DNA of 64,000 nucleotides, from assembly GCF_019203965.1 (NCBI RefSeq), contig NZ_CP076448.1, positions 1,627,001 to 1,691,000 on the forward strand. The letters are read 5' to 3'. The translations under genes and the position numbers were made by a program. Positions 9,197 through 19,375 of this stretch are shown in pieces. The notes below the pieces were generated by a model. That model did not search any database, was not told where the DNA came from, and saw only the letters and a list, made by a program, of their open reading frames with translations. Numbering within the stretch: position 1 is the stretch's first letter; every line of letters begins with the position of its first letter. This stretch comes from Elioraea tepida. Its GTDB lineage: Bacteria > Pseudomonadota > Alphaproteobacteria > Acetobacterales > Acetobacteraceae.

Positions 9197-9385
9197 CCGG
9201 GCGTCTTGCCGGCGCAAACGGCGCGGGCTGCACGCCACAGCCTGCCGGACGCGGCCCACGCCGAAGCGGCGGCGGCCCAGCTCCGCCCGCGGCACGAGCG
9301 CCGCGTCCCCGCCGATCCGCGAGGTGGCGCGCTTGACGGTTCTCCCTCTCGGCCCTTAGGGTGAGGATACGGGAAGGAAACGGGC

Positions 9386-9817
9386 ATGACGGAAGCGGCG
9401 ACGGCCGTGTCGCGCGGCGGACCGAAGGTGATCCGCGGCAACGAGGCGCCGTCCTACGCGCCTGCGAACCATTCGGGGACACGCAACCGACGCCTGATCG
9501 CTCCCGGAACGGTCGGCGCGCGCGGCCTCGAGGTTGTGCTCGGCGAGATCGTGCCGGAAGGGGTCGCGCACCGCCACCTCCACCCGGAGCTCGAGCAGGT
9601 CTGCTACCTCCTCGAAGGCCGGCTCCGGATCGAGACGCCGGACGGAACGGCCGAGCTCGAGCCGGGGGACTGCTGCTATTTCGCGCCCGGCGAGCCGCAT
9701 CGCGTCGTCGCCACCGGGCCGACGGCGGCGCGGCTCCTCGTAATCTATGCCCCGCCCTACGGCGAGGACCCGGGGCGGACGGTCGTTCTCGACGGGCGGA
9801 CGGAGGAGGGAGGATGA
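9386..9817 (+). CDS. Small cupin-domain protein
   Basis: 143-residue single cupin barrel. The first cupin motif contains His62, His64, His66 and Glu68/70 (HRHLHPELEQ), and the second contains His105 in PGEPHRV, giving a complete metal site. The strand pattern LLEGRLRIETPDG and LEPGDCCYF is typical of Cupin_2 proteins. A purine-rich GGAAGGAAA lies before the ATG. The stop overlaps the start of the Bug-type binding protein (ATGA), so the two are translationally coupled; it may isomerise or sense the same small organic acid. Enzyme activity is not assignable. Confidence 0.8.
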   Translation: MTEAATAVSRGGPKVIRGNEAPSYAPANHSGTRNRRLIAPGTVGARGLEVVLGEIVPEGVAHRHLHPELEQVCYLLEGRLRIETPDGTAELEPGDCCYFAPGEPHRVVATGPTAARLLVIYAPPYGEDPGRTVVLDGRTEEGG

Positions 9818-10794
9818 GACCGCTTGATCGACGCCGGCTGATCGCAGGGGGGCTCGCGGCGCCGTTCGTCGTCGCCGGAGGGCGGGCCGTGCGGGCAGCG
9901 TGGCGGCCGGCGCGGCCTGTGACGCTGGTCGTGCCGTTCGGTGCCGGTTCGGGCACGGACCAGGTGGCACGGACGCTGCAGCCGGCCGTCGAGGCCGCCC
10001 TCAACCAGCGCCTCGTCATCGACAACCGTCCCGGTGCCAACGGCACGCTGGCGGCGACGGCGGTCGCCCGCGCGGCACCGGACGGGCATACGCTGCTGTT
10101 GACGACGAACACGCCCCAGGCGGCGGTGCTCGGCCTCATGCGTCAGGTGCCCTACGACCCGGTGAAGGACTTCACGCCGATCCAGCGCTGCGGCAACTAC
10201 GTGTTCTGGCTGACGGTCGGGCCCGAGTTTCCGGCGCGGACGCTGGCCGAGTTCCTGGCCGAGGCGCGCCGTCGGCCGGGGCAGGTGACCTATGCCTCCG
10301 GCAACTCCACCGGGATCGTCGCCGGGGCGGCGATCGCACGCCAGGCCGGGGTGCAGATGGTGCACGTGCCCTACCGGAGCACGCCCCCGGCGATGCTCGA
10401 CGTGATCGCCGGGCGGGTCGATTCCATCGTCGTCGATGTCTCGGCGTCGCGCGGCCATGTCGAGGCGGGGCGGTTGCGCCCGCTCGGGGTGACCTCGCGG
10501 AACCGAAGCGCGCTTGTGCCCGACCAGCCGACGCTGCACGAACAGGGGCTCGCGGGGTTCGACATCGTCGCCTGGGCCGGGCTCGTGGGCCCGGCCGGGC
10601 TGCCGGGCGGGATCGTCTCGGCGCTGCATACTGCGTTCGACGGGGCGCTCGCGGATGCGACGGTGACGGCGAAACTCGCCGCCCTCGGGTTCGAGGTCGT
10701 CCGCGACGGGCCGGAGGGGTTCGCCGCATTCATCCCGGCCGAGATCGAGAAGTGGACACGCCTCGTTCGCGAGGCGGGGATCGATCCGGAGTGA
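9814..10794 (+). CDS. Tripartite tricarboxylate transporter-type (Bug/TctC) periplasmic binding protein
   Basis: 326 residues. The N-terminus MRPLDRRRLIAGGLAA is a twin-arginine-like signal, followed by the classic Bug pattern: RPVTLVVPFGAGSGTDQVAR, then IDNRPGANGTLAA, APDGHTLLLTT, DFTPI and VHVPYRS. Family members bind carboxylated or aromatic solutes in the periplasm. No TctA/TctB membrane subunits lie nearby, so it may feed a distant transporter or act as a sensor. The ATG overlaps the cupin stop by four bases. Confidence 0.88.
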   Translation: MRPLDRRRLIAGGLAAPFVVAGGRAVRAAWRPARPVTLVVPFGAGSGTDQVARTLQPAVEAALNQRLVIDNRPGANGTLAATAVARAAPDGHTLLLTTNTPQAAVLGLMRQVPYDPVKDFTPIQRCGNYVFWLTVGPEFPARTLAEFLAEARRRPGQVTYASGNSTGIVAGAAIARQAGVQMVHVPYRSTPPAMLDVIAGRVDSIVVDVSASRGHVEAGRLRPLGVTSRNRSALVPDQPTLHEQGLAGFDIVAWAGLVGPAGLPGGIVSALHTAFDGALADATVTAKLAALGFEVVRDGPEGFAAFIPAEIEKWTRLVREAGIDPE

Positions 10795-10919
10795 GGCGGA
10801 AGGGCCGGGCAGCCCGCCCCCCGATCTGTCGCCCCCCGTTCCGTTGGCGGAGTGTGACGCGCGCGCGACGGCGGCACAAGCGCGAGGCGAGCTTCGGCGT
10901 GCGTTGGCCCCGAGCCGGC

Positions 10920-11948
10920 TCAGCGACGACGGCGCGCCGCGGCGAGGCCGGCGAGACCACCGAGCAGGAGCAATGCTGAAGCAGGCTCTGGCACAGGGGT
11001 GGGTATGGGCACAGGGTCGGGGGCTGGCTGTGGGGTCGTCGCGCTGCCCGACAGGAAGCCTGACTCAGAGAGGAAGGCATAGCCAGGAGGCAGTGTGGCG
11101 CGGATCACCGCCGTGTCCCAGAAGTCGAGATGGGTCGTCGCGGCCCCGGCTGCTGCCTCGCTGTTGACCGTGGCGGAGAGGTAGAGAGAGGCGGAGAACT
11201 CAAGCACGCGCTCCGGGCCGATGGCCGCGATCAGGTCGGTTATGGGGATGTCTGAGATGAAGCCGAACCGGCGGGCCTCCGCGAGCCCCTCGACGAAGAT
11301 GTCGTCGAACGTACCGCCACTGCCGATCTCACGATTGAACAACATCTCCTCGCGGCGGTCGAACCTGAACCCCTGGGTGATCATCTTGTTGTAGGTCAGC
11401 AGATACGGGACCGGCGCATCGGGGTTGCTGGGATCGAAGAAGGTCGGGTCGCGCAGGCTGAAGCCGGCAAGGATGTAGAACTCGGCGACGTTGAACGGAG
11501 AGCCGGGAGAGACGATCCTGCCGTCGATCTCGAAGCGAAGCCTGAGCGCATCGCCGGGGGCGACGCCCGACACCGGCACCGCGAGTGTGACGCGCTCGTT
11601 GAAGGCAACTTCCGACGTGCCGAAGCTGTTGCGCGAGGGGTGCTTCGGCACGAGCACCTCGGCCTTCAAAGATGCATCGGGAAGGCTTGCGCGCCCGCGA
11701 GAGATCGCGTCCTGGGGCGCATACCAGTTCGCCGACGGATCATCCGGCGTCCTGACGGACGCCTCGGCGACCGTCCGGTCGGACACCGTTTCGCCGCAGC
11801 AGACGAGATGGTCGCGCAGCGTGGCGTTGACGATCACGCGCGTGCCAGGCTCGAAGATCGGCCCTGCGGCTGCGGTGTCGGCAAAGAACGGAGCGGCGGC
11901 AAAAGCTGCCGCGGCGAGGCAGAAGCGGAAACGCGATTCCTTGATCAT
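10920..11948 (-). CDS. PEP-CTERM sorted exported protein
   Basis: 342 residues with an N-terminal signal peptide (FCLAAAAFAAAPFF, cleavage near TAAAG) and a C-terminal PEP-CTERM signal: Val-Pro-Glu-Pro at about 319-322, a hydrophobic helix ALLLLGGLAGLAAA and a terminal RRRR. A short proline-rich linker (PAPDPVPIPTPVPEP) precedes it. The body is predicted beta-rich and has no family I recognise. PEP-CTERM proteins are processed by an exosortase and tend to go to exopolysaccharide-rich envelopes; no exosortase is encoded in the window. It converges with the Bug gene. Confidence 0.8.
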   Translation of the reverse strand: MIKESRFRFCLAAAAFAAAPFFADTAAAGPIFEPGTRVIVNATLRDHLVCCGETVSDRTVAEASVRTPDDPSANWYAPQDAISRGRASLPDASLKAEVLVPKHPSRNSFGTSEVAFNERVTLAVPVSGVAPGDALRLRFEIDGRIVSPGSPFNVAEFYILAGFSLRDPTFFDPSNPDAPVPYLLTYNKMITQGFRFDRREEMLFNREIGSGGTFDDIFVEGLAEARRFGFISDIPITDLIAAIGPERVLEFSASLYLSATVNSEAAAGAATTHLDFWDTAVIRATLPPGYAFLSESGFLSGSATTPQPAPDPVPIPTPVPEPASALLLLGGLAGLAAARRRR

Positions 11949-12220
11949 GTGAACCCCTCAAGCTCAGGCGTGCTTGCGTTCCGGGCATTGACCGATTCTG
12001 GCCGCGAGCCCCAAACCCCCTGGCGTCTCGTATAGCCGCGGCGCGCAGCACCGGGCAAGTGACGTTTCGCGATCATCCTCCGCCAGAGAGAAGCGTTGCA
12101 AAACCGAACAGGGAGATCGCACAAAAATCCGCCACGAAAGGTAGTAATCACGCCTGGTTGGACGACAGTCACGTTTACGTCCGAGCGTCGTTTTCTACCG
12201 GCGTGCTCTGCCCGGGGCCG

Positions 12221-13534
12221 TCAGAGGATGAACCGAGAGAGGTCAGCGTTGGCGGCGAGCGGGGCGACGCGCTCGCGCACGTAAGCCGCATCCACCGTCA
12301 CCGTCTCGCCCGGCCGGTCGGCCGCTGTGAAGCTGATCTCCTCCAGAAGCTTCTCGAGCACGGTGTGCAGCCTCCGGGCGCCGATGTTCTCCACCCGCTC
12401 GTTGATCTCGGCGGCGAGGTCGGCGAGCACCTCGATCGCCTCGTCGGTGAAGACGAGCTCGACCCCTTCGGTCGCGATCAGCGCGCGGTACTGCTTGATC
12501 AGCGACGCCTCCGGCTCGACCAGGATCCGCTTGAGGTCGTCGCGCGAGAGCGGCTTGAGCTCGACGCGGATCGGCAGCCGCCCCTGGAGCTCGGGCAGAA
12601 GGTCGGACGGTTTGGCGAGGTGGAAGGCGCCGGAGGCGATGAACAGCACATGGTCGGTCTTCACCGGCCCGTGCCGGGTTGCGACCGTCGTCCCCTCGAT
12701 CAGCGGCAAGAGATCGCGCTGCACGCCCTCGCGCGACACATCCGCCCCCTTGAAGCCGCCTTCGCCGCGCGCGCAGACCTTGTCGATCTCGTCGATGAAG
12801 ATGATCCCTTGGTTCTCGACCGCGGCGATCGCCTCCGTCCGCACCTTTTCGTTGTCGAGCAGACGGTCGCTCTCCTCCTGCGCGAGCACGCCGCGTGCTT
12901 CCGCCACCGTCATCCTGCGCGGGCGTGTGCGGCCGCCGAACAACTTCTGCATCATTTCGCCGATGTTGCCGAGCTGGTTCGGCGGCATGCCGGGGAGGTC
13001 GATCTGGCCGATCGGCAGCCCGGGCGCGGGCTCGGCCACCTGCACCTCGATCTCCTTGTCCTCGAGCCGCCCCTCGCGGAGGAGGCGGCGGAACTTCATC
13101 CGCGTCTCGGCCGAGGCGCCCTCGCCGACGAGGGCGGTGACGAGCCGTTCCTCAGCGGCGAGCTCCGCCTTGGCCGAGACCTCCTTGCGCAGACGCTCGC
13201 GCGTCATCGTCATCGCCACCTCGACGAGGTCGCGCACCATGCTCTCGACGTCGCGGCCGACATAGCCGACCTCGGTGTACTTGGTGGCCTCGACCTTGAG
13301 GAACGGCGCCTGGGCGAGCCGGGCGAGGCGGCGGGCGATCTCGGTCTTGCCGCAGCCGGTGGGGCCGATCATCAGGATGTTCTTGGGCAGGACCTCGGCG
13401 CGCAGCTCCTCGGGAAGCTGCTGCCTACGCCAGCGGTTCCGAAGCGCGATCGCGACGGCGCGCTTGGCCTCCGCCTGGCCGACGATGAAGCGGTCGAGCT
13501 CGCTGACCGTTTCGCGCGGGGAAAGGTTCGTCAT
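12221..13534 (-). CDS. hslU: HslU, ATPase subunit of the HslUV protease
   Basis: 437 residues, normal length. AAA+ unfoldase of the HslUV (ClpYQ) cytoplasmic protease: Walker A GPTGCGKT at ~57-64, Walker [12 protein letters not shown], the EVGYVGRD pore-loop region, sensor segments near LFIASGAFH, and C-terminal NADLSRFIL, which docks into HslV. GGAG lies 8 bases before the ATG. It is downstream of hslV on the same strand, separated by a spacer with a large inverted repeat. Confidence 0.97.
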   Translation of the reverse strand: MTNLSPRETVSELDRFIVGQAEAKRAVAIALRNRWRRQQLPEELRAEVLPKNILMIGPTGCGKTEIARRLARLAQAPFLKVEATKYTEVGYVGRDVESMVRDLVEVAMTMTRERLRKEVSAKAELAAEERLVTALVGEGASAETRMKFRRLLREGRLEDKEIEVQVAEPAPGLPIGQIDLPGMPPNQLGNIGEMMQKLFGGRTRPRRMTVAEARGVLAQEESDRLLDNEKVRTEAIAAVENQGIIFIDEIDKVCARGEGGFKGADVSREGVQRDLLPLIEGTTVATRHGPVKTDHVLFIASGAFHLAKPSDLLPELQGRLPIRVELKPLSRDDLKRILVEPEASLIKQYRALIATEGVELVFTDEAIEVLADLAAEINERVENIGARRLHTVLEKLLEEISFTAADRPGETVTVDAAYVRERVAPLAANADLSRFIL

Positions 13535-13577
13535 CGCAAGGTCTCCGGGAGGCGGGGGATCATGGCGTGGCCCCTCG

Positions 13578-13661
13578 CACCCTCCGGCGTGAGTGCCGCC
13601 CTCCCGCTGGTCGGGCGGCGGCCCGCGACCAACGGGAGCGGGCCTCTCACGCCTGGGGGTG
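13578..13661. repeat. 84-bp imperfect palindrome between hslV and hslU
   Basis: The 149-bp spacer between hslV and hslU contains nested inverted repeats. Outer arms are CACCCTCCGGCGTGAG (13578-13593) and CTCACGCCTGGGGGTG (13646-13661). Inner arms are CTCCCGCTGGTCG (13601-13613) and CGACCAACGGGAG (13626-13638), differing at one wobble position, with a 12-base loop. The transcript would form a long interrupted hairpin. No T-tract follows, so it is not a simple terminator; it may act in mRNA stability or differential hslV/hslU expression, or be a REP-like element. Confidence 0.7.
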
Positions 13662-13683
13662 CGGTGGAGGCCGCCCTCCCCCG

Positions 13684-14241
13684 CTATAGGGTTTCGACGG
13701 TCAGCCGGTCGTTCGTGTACACGCAGATCTCGCCTGCGATCGCCATCGCCCGCCGCACCAGCGCCTCCGCGTCCATGTCGTCGCGGTCGATCAGGGCGCG
13801 CGCAGCGGCGAGCGCATAATTGCCGCCCGAGCCGATGCCGATGATCCCGTCCTCCGGCTCGAGCACGTCGCCATTGCCCGTCACGACAAAGCTTCGCCCC
13901 TTGTCGGCCACCGCCATCATCGCCTCGAGCCTTCGGAGGTAGCGGTCGGTCCGCCAGTCCTTGGCGAGCTCAACGCAGGCGCGCTCGAGCTGGCCCGGGA
14001 AGCGCTCGAGCTTCGCCTCGAGACGCTCGAGCAGGGTGAAGGCGTCCGCCGTCGCGCCGGCGAAGCCCGCGAGTACCGCGCCGCCGCCGATCCGCCGAAC
14101 CTTGCGCGCATTCGCCTTCACCACCGTCTGGCCGAGGCTGACCTGGCCGTCACCAGCCATCGCCACCTTCCCCTCCTTGCGCACGCAGAGGATGGTGGTG
14201 CCATGCCAGCCGGGGTCGCCCGGCCTTCCCGTCCCGTCCAT
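13684..14241 (-). CDS. hslV: HslV, peptidase subunit of the HslUV protease
   Basis: 185 residues. Threonine protease of the proteasome fold: propeptide [14 protein letters not shown], then the catalytic Thr15 in [18 protein letters not shown]. The [18 protein letters not shown] and [18 protein letters not shown] segments are family hallmarks. The proteolytic chamber pairs with HslU rings encoded just downstream. The ATG at 14241 leaves a 14-residue propeptide, as in other alphaproteobacteria; the long open frame upstream is antisense to hisB. It diverges from hisB across 81 bp. Confidence 0.96.
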   Translation of the reverse strand: MDGTGRPGDPGWHGTTILCVRKEGKVAMAGDGQVSLGQTVVKANARKVRRIGGGAVLAGFAGATADAFTLLERLEAKLERFPGQLERACVELAKDWRTDRYLRRLEAMMAVADKGRSFVVTGNGDVLEPEDGIIGIGSGGNYALAAARALIDRDDMDAEALVRRAMAIAGEICVYTNDRLTVETL

Positions 14242-14322
14242 GCCCTGATAGATGGCCTGCCCGCGGGCGGGCGGCAAGGAAGGGGGTGGCCGGGCTGCGG
14301 GCGAGGGCGTAGAACGCGCCGC

Positions 14323-14937
<615 letters not shown>

Positions 14938-14955
14938 GACGATGCGGGCCGGCGG

Positions 14956-15333
14956 ATGACCATCTGGACGGTTCATGCGCGTGGCGCGGGAGAGCCGGTG
15001 CTCGTGCGCGAGGGGTTCTCGCCTTGGGCCTTCCTGTTCGCCGCGCCGTGGTTCGCGCTCAAGCGCATGTGGCTCGTTCTCGTTCTCTACCTCGCCGGGT
15101 CCGCGATCCTCGGGGTCGCGCTCGCGCCGCTGCCGGAGGCGCTCGCAGGCGCCTGCGCCGTCGCCGTCCAGCTCCTGATCGGCTGGCACGCGCGCGACCT
15201 CGAGCGCTGGACGCTCGCGCGCAAGGGGTTCCGGATGATCGGCGTGGTGGCCGCGCGCGGCGGCGAGGACGAGGCCTATGCCCGGCTCTATGCGGCGCGG
15301 CCGGAGCTCCTCGCCTGGGCCAGGGCGGCCTGA
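14956..15333 (+). CDS. DUF2628 membrane protein
   Basis: 125 residues. The N-terminal MTIWTVH, the [19 protein letters not shown] segment, a hydrophobic pair of helices ([19 protein letters not shown] and the following [16 protein letters not shown]) and the [17 protein letters not shown] motif match DUF2628 proteins. Function unknown. It sits between hisB and hisH with 18- and 5-bp spacers, so it is transcribed with the his genes, an arrangement recurrent in Rhodospirillales. Confidence 0.85.
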   Translation: MTIWTVHARGAGEPVLVREGFSPWAFLFAAPWFALKRMWLVLVLYLAGSAILGVALAPLPEALAGACAVAVQLLIGWHARDLERWTLARKGFRMIGVVAARGGEDEAYARLYAARPELLAWARAA

Positions 15334-15338
15334 GGGCG

Positions 15339-15992
15339 ATGGCCTCCACCGTCGCCGTGATCGACTACGGTTCGGGCAACCTCCGAAGCGCGGCGAAGGC
15401 GCTCGACGCCGTCGCGCCGGCAGGGATGGAGGTGGCCGTCACGGCGGACGCGTCGGTGGTGGCGCGGGCGGGGCGGATCGTTCTTCCCGGCCAGGGCGCC
15501 TTCGCCGACTGTCTCGCAGGGCTCGCCGCGATCCCCGGCCTGCTCGAGGTTCTGGCCGATGCGGTGCGCCGGCGCGGCGTGCCGTTCCTCGGCATCTGTG
15601 TGGGCATGCAGCTTCTGGCCGACCGCGGGCTCGAGCACGGGGTGCACCAGGGCTTCGGCTGGATCGGTGGTGACGTGGTCCGGCTCGACACGCTCTGGGG
15701 CGGCACCGCTTCCCCCTTGCCGATCCCGCAGATGGGCTGGAACAGCCTCGCCTGGGACGGGGCGTCGCACCCGCTCCTGGAAGGGGTTCGGCAAGGTGAC
15801 CATGTGTACTTTGTGCATTCCTACGCGCTCCGCGCCGCCGAGGAGGGGGACGTGATCGCCGTGACGGACTATGGCACCCCGATCACCGCCGCCGTGGCGC
15901 GGGGCAATGTCGCGGGGGTGCAGTTCCACCCCGAGAAGAGCCAGGGCGTGGGGTTGCGGATCCTTGCCAATTTCCTGCGCTGGTCGCCGTGA
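15339..15992 (+). CDS. hisH: Imidazole glycerol phosphate synthase glutaminase subunit
   Basis: 217 residues. Class-I glutamine amidotransferase that delivers ammonia to His[12 protein letters not shown] at the N-terminus, nucleophile Cys87 in GICVGMQLL, and the His/Glu pair in [10 protein letters not shown]. The ATG is five bases after the DUF2628 stop; the much longer open frame upstream is out-of-frame hisB/DUF2628. hisF lies further downstream, separated by the GNAT gene and hisA. Confidence 0.96.
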   Translation: MASTVAVIDYGSGNLRSAAKALDAVAPAGMEVAVTADASVVARAGRIVLPGQGAFADCLAGLAAIPGLLEVLADAVRRRGVPFLGICVGMQLLADRGLEHGVHQGFGWIGGDVVRLDTLWGGTASPLPIPQMGWNSLAWDGASHPLLEGVRQGDHVYFVHSYALRAAEEGDVIAVTDYGTPITAAVARGNVAGVQFHPEKSQGVGLRILANFLRWSP

Positions 15993-16031
15993 GCGCAGAG
16001 CTTGAGAAGGGTTTGAGGGAGGAACCGTGCC

Positions 16032-16661
16032 GTGGACGCTGAGACGACGCGCGAGGGCGAGGCGGGTCGGCGCGAGAGGGGCGCTGACACGCCGCGGCAG
16101 AATGCGCCGAGCCTCGCTGTGGAGCGCGTCACCGAACTCGGCGACGAGGCGATCGCCGAGCTCTGCGAGGCGGCGGCGGCCGCGATCATCGACGGCGGCG
16201 GCTTCGGCTGGGTCAAGCCGCAGCCGCGCGAGGTGCTCGCCCGCTACTGGCGCGGCGTGCTGCTCGTGCCCGAGCGCGAGCTGTTCGTGGCAAAGCTCGA
16301 CGGGGCGATCGTCGGCGCCGCGCAGCTCGTCCGCCCGCCGCGCAACAACGAGGCGCAGGCCTTCGCCGCCACGATGATGCACTTCTTCATCGCGCCGTAT
16401 GCGCGCGGGCACGGGCTCGCCCGCATGCTTGTCCGCCGGATCGAGGAGGGCGCGCGCGCGCTCGGCTACAAGGTCCTGAACCTCGATGTGCGCGCGACCC
16501 AGGCCTCAGCGATCGCTCTGTTCGAGTCGATGGGCTTTGTCCGCTGGGGAACCCACCCGGTCTATGCCCTGGTCGAGGGCGAGGTGATCGCCGGGCATTT
16601 CTACTACAAGCTGCTCGACGGCATGCCCGGTCGGAAGCGCAAGGCGAGACCCGGGGGCTGA
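16032..16661 (+). CDS. GNAT-family N-acetyltransferase
   Basis: 209 residues. Acetyl-CoA binding core: [20 protein letters not shown] (the R/Q-x-x-G-x-G/A loop as ARGHGLA), followed by [26 protein letters not shown], typical of motif B. A charged, low-complexity N-terminal ~28 residues precede the fold. GTG at 16032 has GAGGGAGGAA about 8 bases upstream. The stop shares a base with the hisA start, so it is coupled to the his block although its acceptor substrate is unknown. Confidence 0.85.
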   Translation: MDAETTREGEAGRRERGADTPRQNAPSLAVERVTELGDEAIAELCEAAAAAIIDGGGFGWVKPQPREVLARYWRGVLLVPERELFVAKLDGAIVGAAQLVRPPRNNEAQAFAATMMHFFIAPYARGHGLARMLVRRIEEGARALGYKVLNLDVRATQASAIALFESMGFVRWGTHPVYALVEGEVIAGHFYYKLLDGMPGRKRKARPGG

Positions 16662-17386
16662 TGGGGCTGACCCTCTATCCGGCGATCGACCTCAAGGGCG
16701 GGGCCTGTGTGCGGCTTCGCCAGGGAGAAATGGACGCGGCCACCATTTATGCGGAAGACCCTGCCGCCCAGGCGCGCGCCTGGGCTGAGGCGGGGTTCTC
16801 CTGGCTGCACGTGGTCGATCTCGACGGTGCGGTGGCGGGCGAGAGCCGGAACGGCACCGCCGTGCGGGCGATCCTCCGCTCCGTCACCATCCCGGTGCAG
16901 CTGGGCGGCGGGATCCGAACCATGGCCGCGATCGAGGCTTGGCTCGAGGCCGGCGTCGCTCGGGTGATCCTCGGCTCGGCGGCGGCGAAGGACCCCCCGC
17001 TCGTGCGCGCGGCCTGCCGCCGGTTCCCCGGGCGGATCGTGCTCGGGATCGACGCGCGGAACGGCATGGTCGCGACCGAGGGCTGGGCGGCGACCTCCAC
17101 CATCCCTGCGCTCGACCTCGCGCGCGCCTATGGCGACGCCGGCGCGGCGGCGATCGTGTTCACCGACATCGGCCGCGACGGCATGCTCACGGGCCTCAAC
17201 CTTGCCGCGACCGAGGCGATCGCCCGCGCCGTGCCCATCCCGGTGATCGCCTCCGGAGGTGCGGCCTCGGTCGAGGACGTGCGCGCCGTGCGTGCCTCCG
17301 ACGCGCCGATCGCCGGCATCATCCTCGGCCGCGCCCTCTATGACGGCCGGATCACGCCCGCGGAGGCGCTCGCGGCCGCCGCCTGA
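16661..17386 (+). CDS. hisA: Phosphoribosylformimino-AICAR ribotide isomerase
   Basis: 241 residues, full length. (beta/alpha)8 barrel performing the Amadori rearrangement of ProFAR to PRFAR. Asp10 in YPAIDLKGG is the N-terminal catalytic acid; the second is in [13 protein letters not shown]. Phosphate-binding loops are QLGGGIR and IASGGAAS. Its ATG overlaps the GNAT stop by one base. Confidence 0.96.
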   Translation: MGLTLYPAIDLKGGACVRLRQGEMDAATIYAEDPAAQARAWAEAGFSWLHVVDLDGAVAGESRNGTAVRAILRSVTIPVQLGGGIRTMAAIEAWLEAGVARVILGSAAAKDPPLVRAACRRFPGRIVLGIDARNGMVATEGWAATSTIPALDLARAYGDAGAAAIVFTDIGRDGMLTGLNLAATEAIARAVPIPVIASGGAASVEDVRAVRASDAPIAGIILGRALYDGRITPAEALAAAA

Positions 17387-17537
17387 CCGCCCGGCTCGAC
17401 GACCTTGCCACGTGTCGCGACGGCGTCGCCGCGGCGAGGCGGGTGCCGGGCTCCGTTACGGTTTTTTTCGTTTGCAGCGCCGAGGCTCCGGGCGCATAGG
17501 CGAAGGTTCAGCCGCGCGCCGGAGTCGCCCGCTCGAA

Positions 17538-18311
17538 ATGCTCACCGTCCGGATCATTCCCTGCCTCGACGTGAAGGACGGGCGCGTCGTCAAGGGCGTC
17601 AACTTCGTCAGCCTCCGCGATGCCGGGGACCCGGTGGAGCAGGCCGCCCTCTACGACCGGGAAGGCGCCGACGAGCTCTGCTTCCTCGACATCACCGCAA
17701 GCCACGAGCGCCGCGGCACGATCCTCGAGGTCGTCTCCCGCACGGCGGAGCGCGTGTTCATGCCGCTCACGGTCGGCGGCGGGGTGAGCGAAGTCGAGGA
17801 TTTCCGACGCCTCCTGCTCGCCGGGGCGGACAAGGTAAGCGTCAATTCCGCCGCCGTCGCCCGGCCGCGGCTGATCGCTGAGGCGGCGGCGAAGTTCGGC
17901 AGCCAGTGCGTGGTGGTCGCGATCGATGCCCGCCGCCGGGCGGACGGGTCCGGCTACGAGGTCGTCACCCATGGCGGGAGGAGGCCAACGGGGATCGATG
18001 CGGTCGCCTGGGCAGTCGAGGCCGCCGCGCTGGGTGCGGGCGAGATCCTGCTCACCTCGATGGACCGTGACGGAACCGGGGCGGGGTTCGACCTCGCCCT
18101 CACCCGCGCCGTGGCCTCCGCCGTGCCGGTTCCCGTGATCGCCTCGGGCGGGGTGGGCAGGGCGGAGCATTTCGCCGAAGGGGCAAAGGCGGGTGCGACC
18201 GGGCTGCTCGCCGCGAGCGTATTCCATTTCGGACAGATCACGATCGCCGAAGCCAAGCGCGCGGTGGCACGCGCGGGGCTTCCGGTTCGGCTTCCGCGCG
18301 AGGCCGCCTGA
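17538..18311 (+). CDS. hisF: Imidazole glycerol phosphate synthase cyclase subunit
   Basis: 257 residues. Cyclase partner of His[19 protein letters not shown] with catalytic Asp11, [24 protein letters not shown], and [12 protein letters not shown], plus VIASGGVG phosphate loops. It is separated from hisA by 151 bp that include a run of seven T (17459-17465) but no convincing stem just before it. The start was chosen at [11 protein letters not shown], the invariant family N-terminus. Confidence 0.96.
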   Translation: MLTVRIIPCLDVKDGRVVKGVNFVSLRDAGDPVEQAALYDREGADELCFLDITASHERRGTILEVVSRTAERVFMPLTVGGGVSEVEDFRRLLLAGADKVSVNSAAVARPRLIAEAAAKFGSQCVVVAIDARRRADGSGYEVVTHGGRRPTGIDAVAWAVEAAALGAGEILLTSMDRDGTGAGFDLALTRAVASAVPVPVIASGGVGRAEHFAEGAKAGATGLLAASVFHFGQITIAEAKRAVARAGLPVRLPREAA

Positions 18312-18313
18312 GC

Positions 18314-18805
18314 ATGGCCAAGCCGCCGAAGAAGGCCGGGAAGAAGACCGAGAAGAAGGGGGCGGCCAAGCGCGCCCAAGCCGCCGCCCCGCGCCCCGCC
18401 GTACCGCCGCCGTTGCCGGGGCCGGACGGGGCGATCCTCGACCGGCTGTGGGCCACCGTCCTCTCCCGCCGCGGCGCCGACCCCGAGCTCTCCCACTCCG
18501 CACGCCTGCTCGCCCGCGGCACCGCCAAGGTGGCGCAGAAGTTCGGCGAGGAGGCGGTGGAGGCGGTGATCGAGGCGACGCGCGGCAACCGCTCCGCCCT
18601 GATCGGCGAGAGTGCGGATGTGCTGTACCACCTCATGGTGGTGTGGGTCGATGCCGGCATACGCCCCGAGGAGGTGTGGGCCGAGCTCGAGCGCCGCGAG
18701 GCGATGAGCGGCATCGACGAGAAGGCGTCGCGCGCCCGCCCGCTCACGCTCTCCGCCGTCGCCCGTCGTCTCCCTCCGCGGGGGCGCAGCACGAAGCTCT
18801 GGTAG
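18314..18805 (+). CDS. hisE: Phosphoribosyl-ATP pyrophosphatase with basic N-terminal extension
   Basis: 163 residues, longer than the usual ~100-110. The HisE domain (~38-130) shows [43 protein letters not shown] and [11 protein letters not shown], an all-alpha MazG-like fold that hydrolyses PR-ATP. The first ~37 residues are lysine/alanine/proline-rich ([19 protein letters not shown]) and are not part of the enzyme fold. It starts two bases after hisF. Confidence 0.92.
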   Translation: MAKPPKKAGKKTEKKGAAKRAQAAAPRPAVPPPLPGPDGAILDRLWATVLSRRGADPELSHSARLLARGTAKVAQKFGEEAVEAVIEATRGNRSALIGESADVLYHLMVVWVDAGIRPEEVWAELERREAMSGIDEKASRARPLTLSAVARRLPPRGRSTKLW

Positions 18806-18880
18806 CGGGGTTTGCCGGCACGCGGGCGGCGGTGCACTCTCGCGCCCGACCACGCCCACACGACGCACGGGAGCAAGTCG

Positions 18881-19267
18881 ATGCCCGTCTCTGGCCTGCC
18901 GCCCTATGATCCCTCGAACGTGTTCGCGCGCATCCTCCGCGGCGAGATCCCCTGCCGCAAGGTGGCCGAGAACGACCATGCCCTCGCCTTCCATGACATC
19001 GCCCCGCAGGCGCCGGTGCATGTGCTCGTGATCCCGAAGGGAGCCTACGTGTCGCTGTCGGATTTCGCCGCCAACGCGACGGAGGCCGAGATCGCCGGGT
19101 TCTGGCGTCTGGTCGGCCAGGTGGCGAAGGAGCTCGGCCTCGAGGCGGGCGGCTATCGCGTGCTGTCGAACATGGGGGTGCACGGCCACCAGGAGGTGCC
19201 GCATTTCCACGTGCACCTGTTCGGCGGCCGCCCGCTCGGTCGCATGCTGCCGCGCGAGGGGCTTTAA
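18881..19267 (+). CDS. HIT-family (HinT-like) hydrolase
   Basis: 128 residues. Histidine-triad motif VPHFHVHLFGG near the C-terminus, preceded by NVFARILRGEIPCRKVAEND and APVHVLVIPKGAYVSL. HinT-type enzymes hydrolyse AMP-lysine or other nucleoside phosphoramidates. ATG at 18881 has GGGAG upstream. A HIT gene directly after hisE is a standing alphaproteobacterial arrangement. Confidence 0.93.
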   Translation: MPVSGLPPYDPSNVFARILRGEIPCRKVAENDHALAFHDIAPQAPVHVLVIPKGAYVSLSDFAANATEAEIAGFWRLVGQVAKELGLEAGGYRVLSNMGVHGHQEVPHFHVHLFGGRPLGRMLPREGL

Positions 19268-19375
19268 GGCGAGGCCGTTGCGGCGCTTTGGCGCGGCCGC
19301 AACGGTGCTGCGCGTTGCGCCCGCGGCTTCGCGGCCGTTCTTGAACCGATCGCGGATCGTTCGCAGGATCGGGCC

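Noticed and set aside
6998-9295. 765-codon minus-strand frame opposite the patatin gene
   Set aside because: The plus-strand gene has catalytic motifs and a ribosome site; the antisense translation has none.
17440-17470. Terminator between hisA and hisF
   Set aside because: A run of seven T exists (17459-17465), but the sequence before it forms only a 3-bp stem; hisF is expected to be cotranscribed.
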